Shown: positions 6,217 to 6,246 of the stretch, piece by piece
Numbering within the stretch: position 1 is the stretch's first letter
Layout: every line of letters begins with the position of its first letter
Assembly: GCA_937906915.1 (NCBI GenBank)
Contig: CALCUU010000102.1
Span: 1-6,246, forward strand
Source: an uncultured Phascolarctobacterium sp.
GTDB taxonomy: Bacteria > Bacillota > Negativicutes > Acidaminococcales > Acidaminococcaceae
Direction of reading: 5' to 3'
DNA length: 6,246 bases
Program-made: the position numbers and the translations under genes
Notes under the pieces: generated by a model
The model's database searches: none
What the model saw: only the letters and a program-made list of their open reading frames with translations
Told to the model about the DNA's origin: nothing

Positions 6217-6246
6217 TATACATATTGTTTATAATTACGAAAGGCG
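6217..6246. other. Short downstream tail, no gene visible
   Basis: Only 30 bp follow the aminotransferase stop. They contain no terminator hairpin. TATAAT occurs at 6230-6235 but has no acceptable -35 at 16-18 bp, and the last bases (GAAAGG) could be the ribosome-binding site of a gene outside the window. Neither can be decided here. Confidence 0.4.

Noticed and set aside
6230..6235. TATAAT after the aminotransferase as a promoter for the next gene
   Set aside because: No -35-like hexamer lies 16-18 bp upstream, and the window ends before any start codon.

Overview
The window reads as a chromosomal housekeeping segment from a low-to-mid GC bacterium, most likely a Bacillota member. Negativicutes is my best guess, from overall protein character, but no 16S or clade-specific marker is present, so this is inference. 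There is no mobile element, CRISPR array, rRNA or tRNA, and no sign of a new multigene system.

Layout: three genes lie on the minus strand and one on the plus strand. In minus-strand transcription order they are leuS (4790-2301, leucyl-tRNA synthetase), an intrinsic terminator (2242-2191), comEA (2173-1736, DNA-binding competence protein) and comEC (1739 to beyond position 1, DNA-uptake channel). comEC is cut by the window edge exactly at the first motif of its C-terminal metallo-beta-lactamase-like domain. Its 579 visible codons form one uninterrupted frame. comEA and comEC overlap by four bases (ATGA) and are probably translationally coupled. On the plus strand a class I/II PLP-dependent aminotransferase (5023-6216) is transcribed divergently from leuS.

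The 232-bp divergent region (4791-5022) holds one good sigma-A type promoter for each direction, both with 17-bp spacers, and about 66 bp between the two -35 boxes. The leuS leader is only about 45 nt and lacks the T-box signature. The 127-bp leuS-comEA gap holds two consecutive hairpins, the second a strong terminator ending only about 18 bp before the comEA start. No convincing comEA promoter or Shine-Dalgarno sequence is visible there.

Functionally, leuS serves translation, the aminotransferase serves amino-acid metabolism, and comEA/comEC form the DNA-binding and translocation part of natural transformation machinery. The points most worth a second look are: a 13-residue tandem repeat in ComEA between its anchor and its helix-hairpin-helix domain; the terminator placed directly before comEA; a sharp codon-usage split (TTA/CTA/TCA absent from almost all of leuS, frequent in comEA/comEC); a Gly in place of the usual His in the LeuRS editing pocket motif; and a cluster of seven cysteines next to the aminotransferase active-site lysine.
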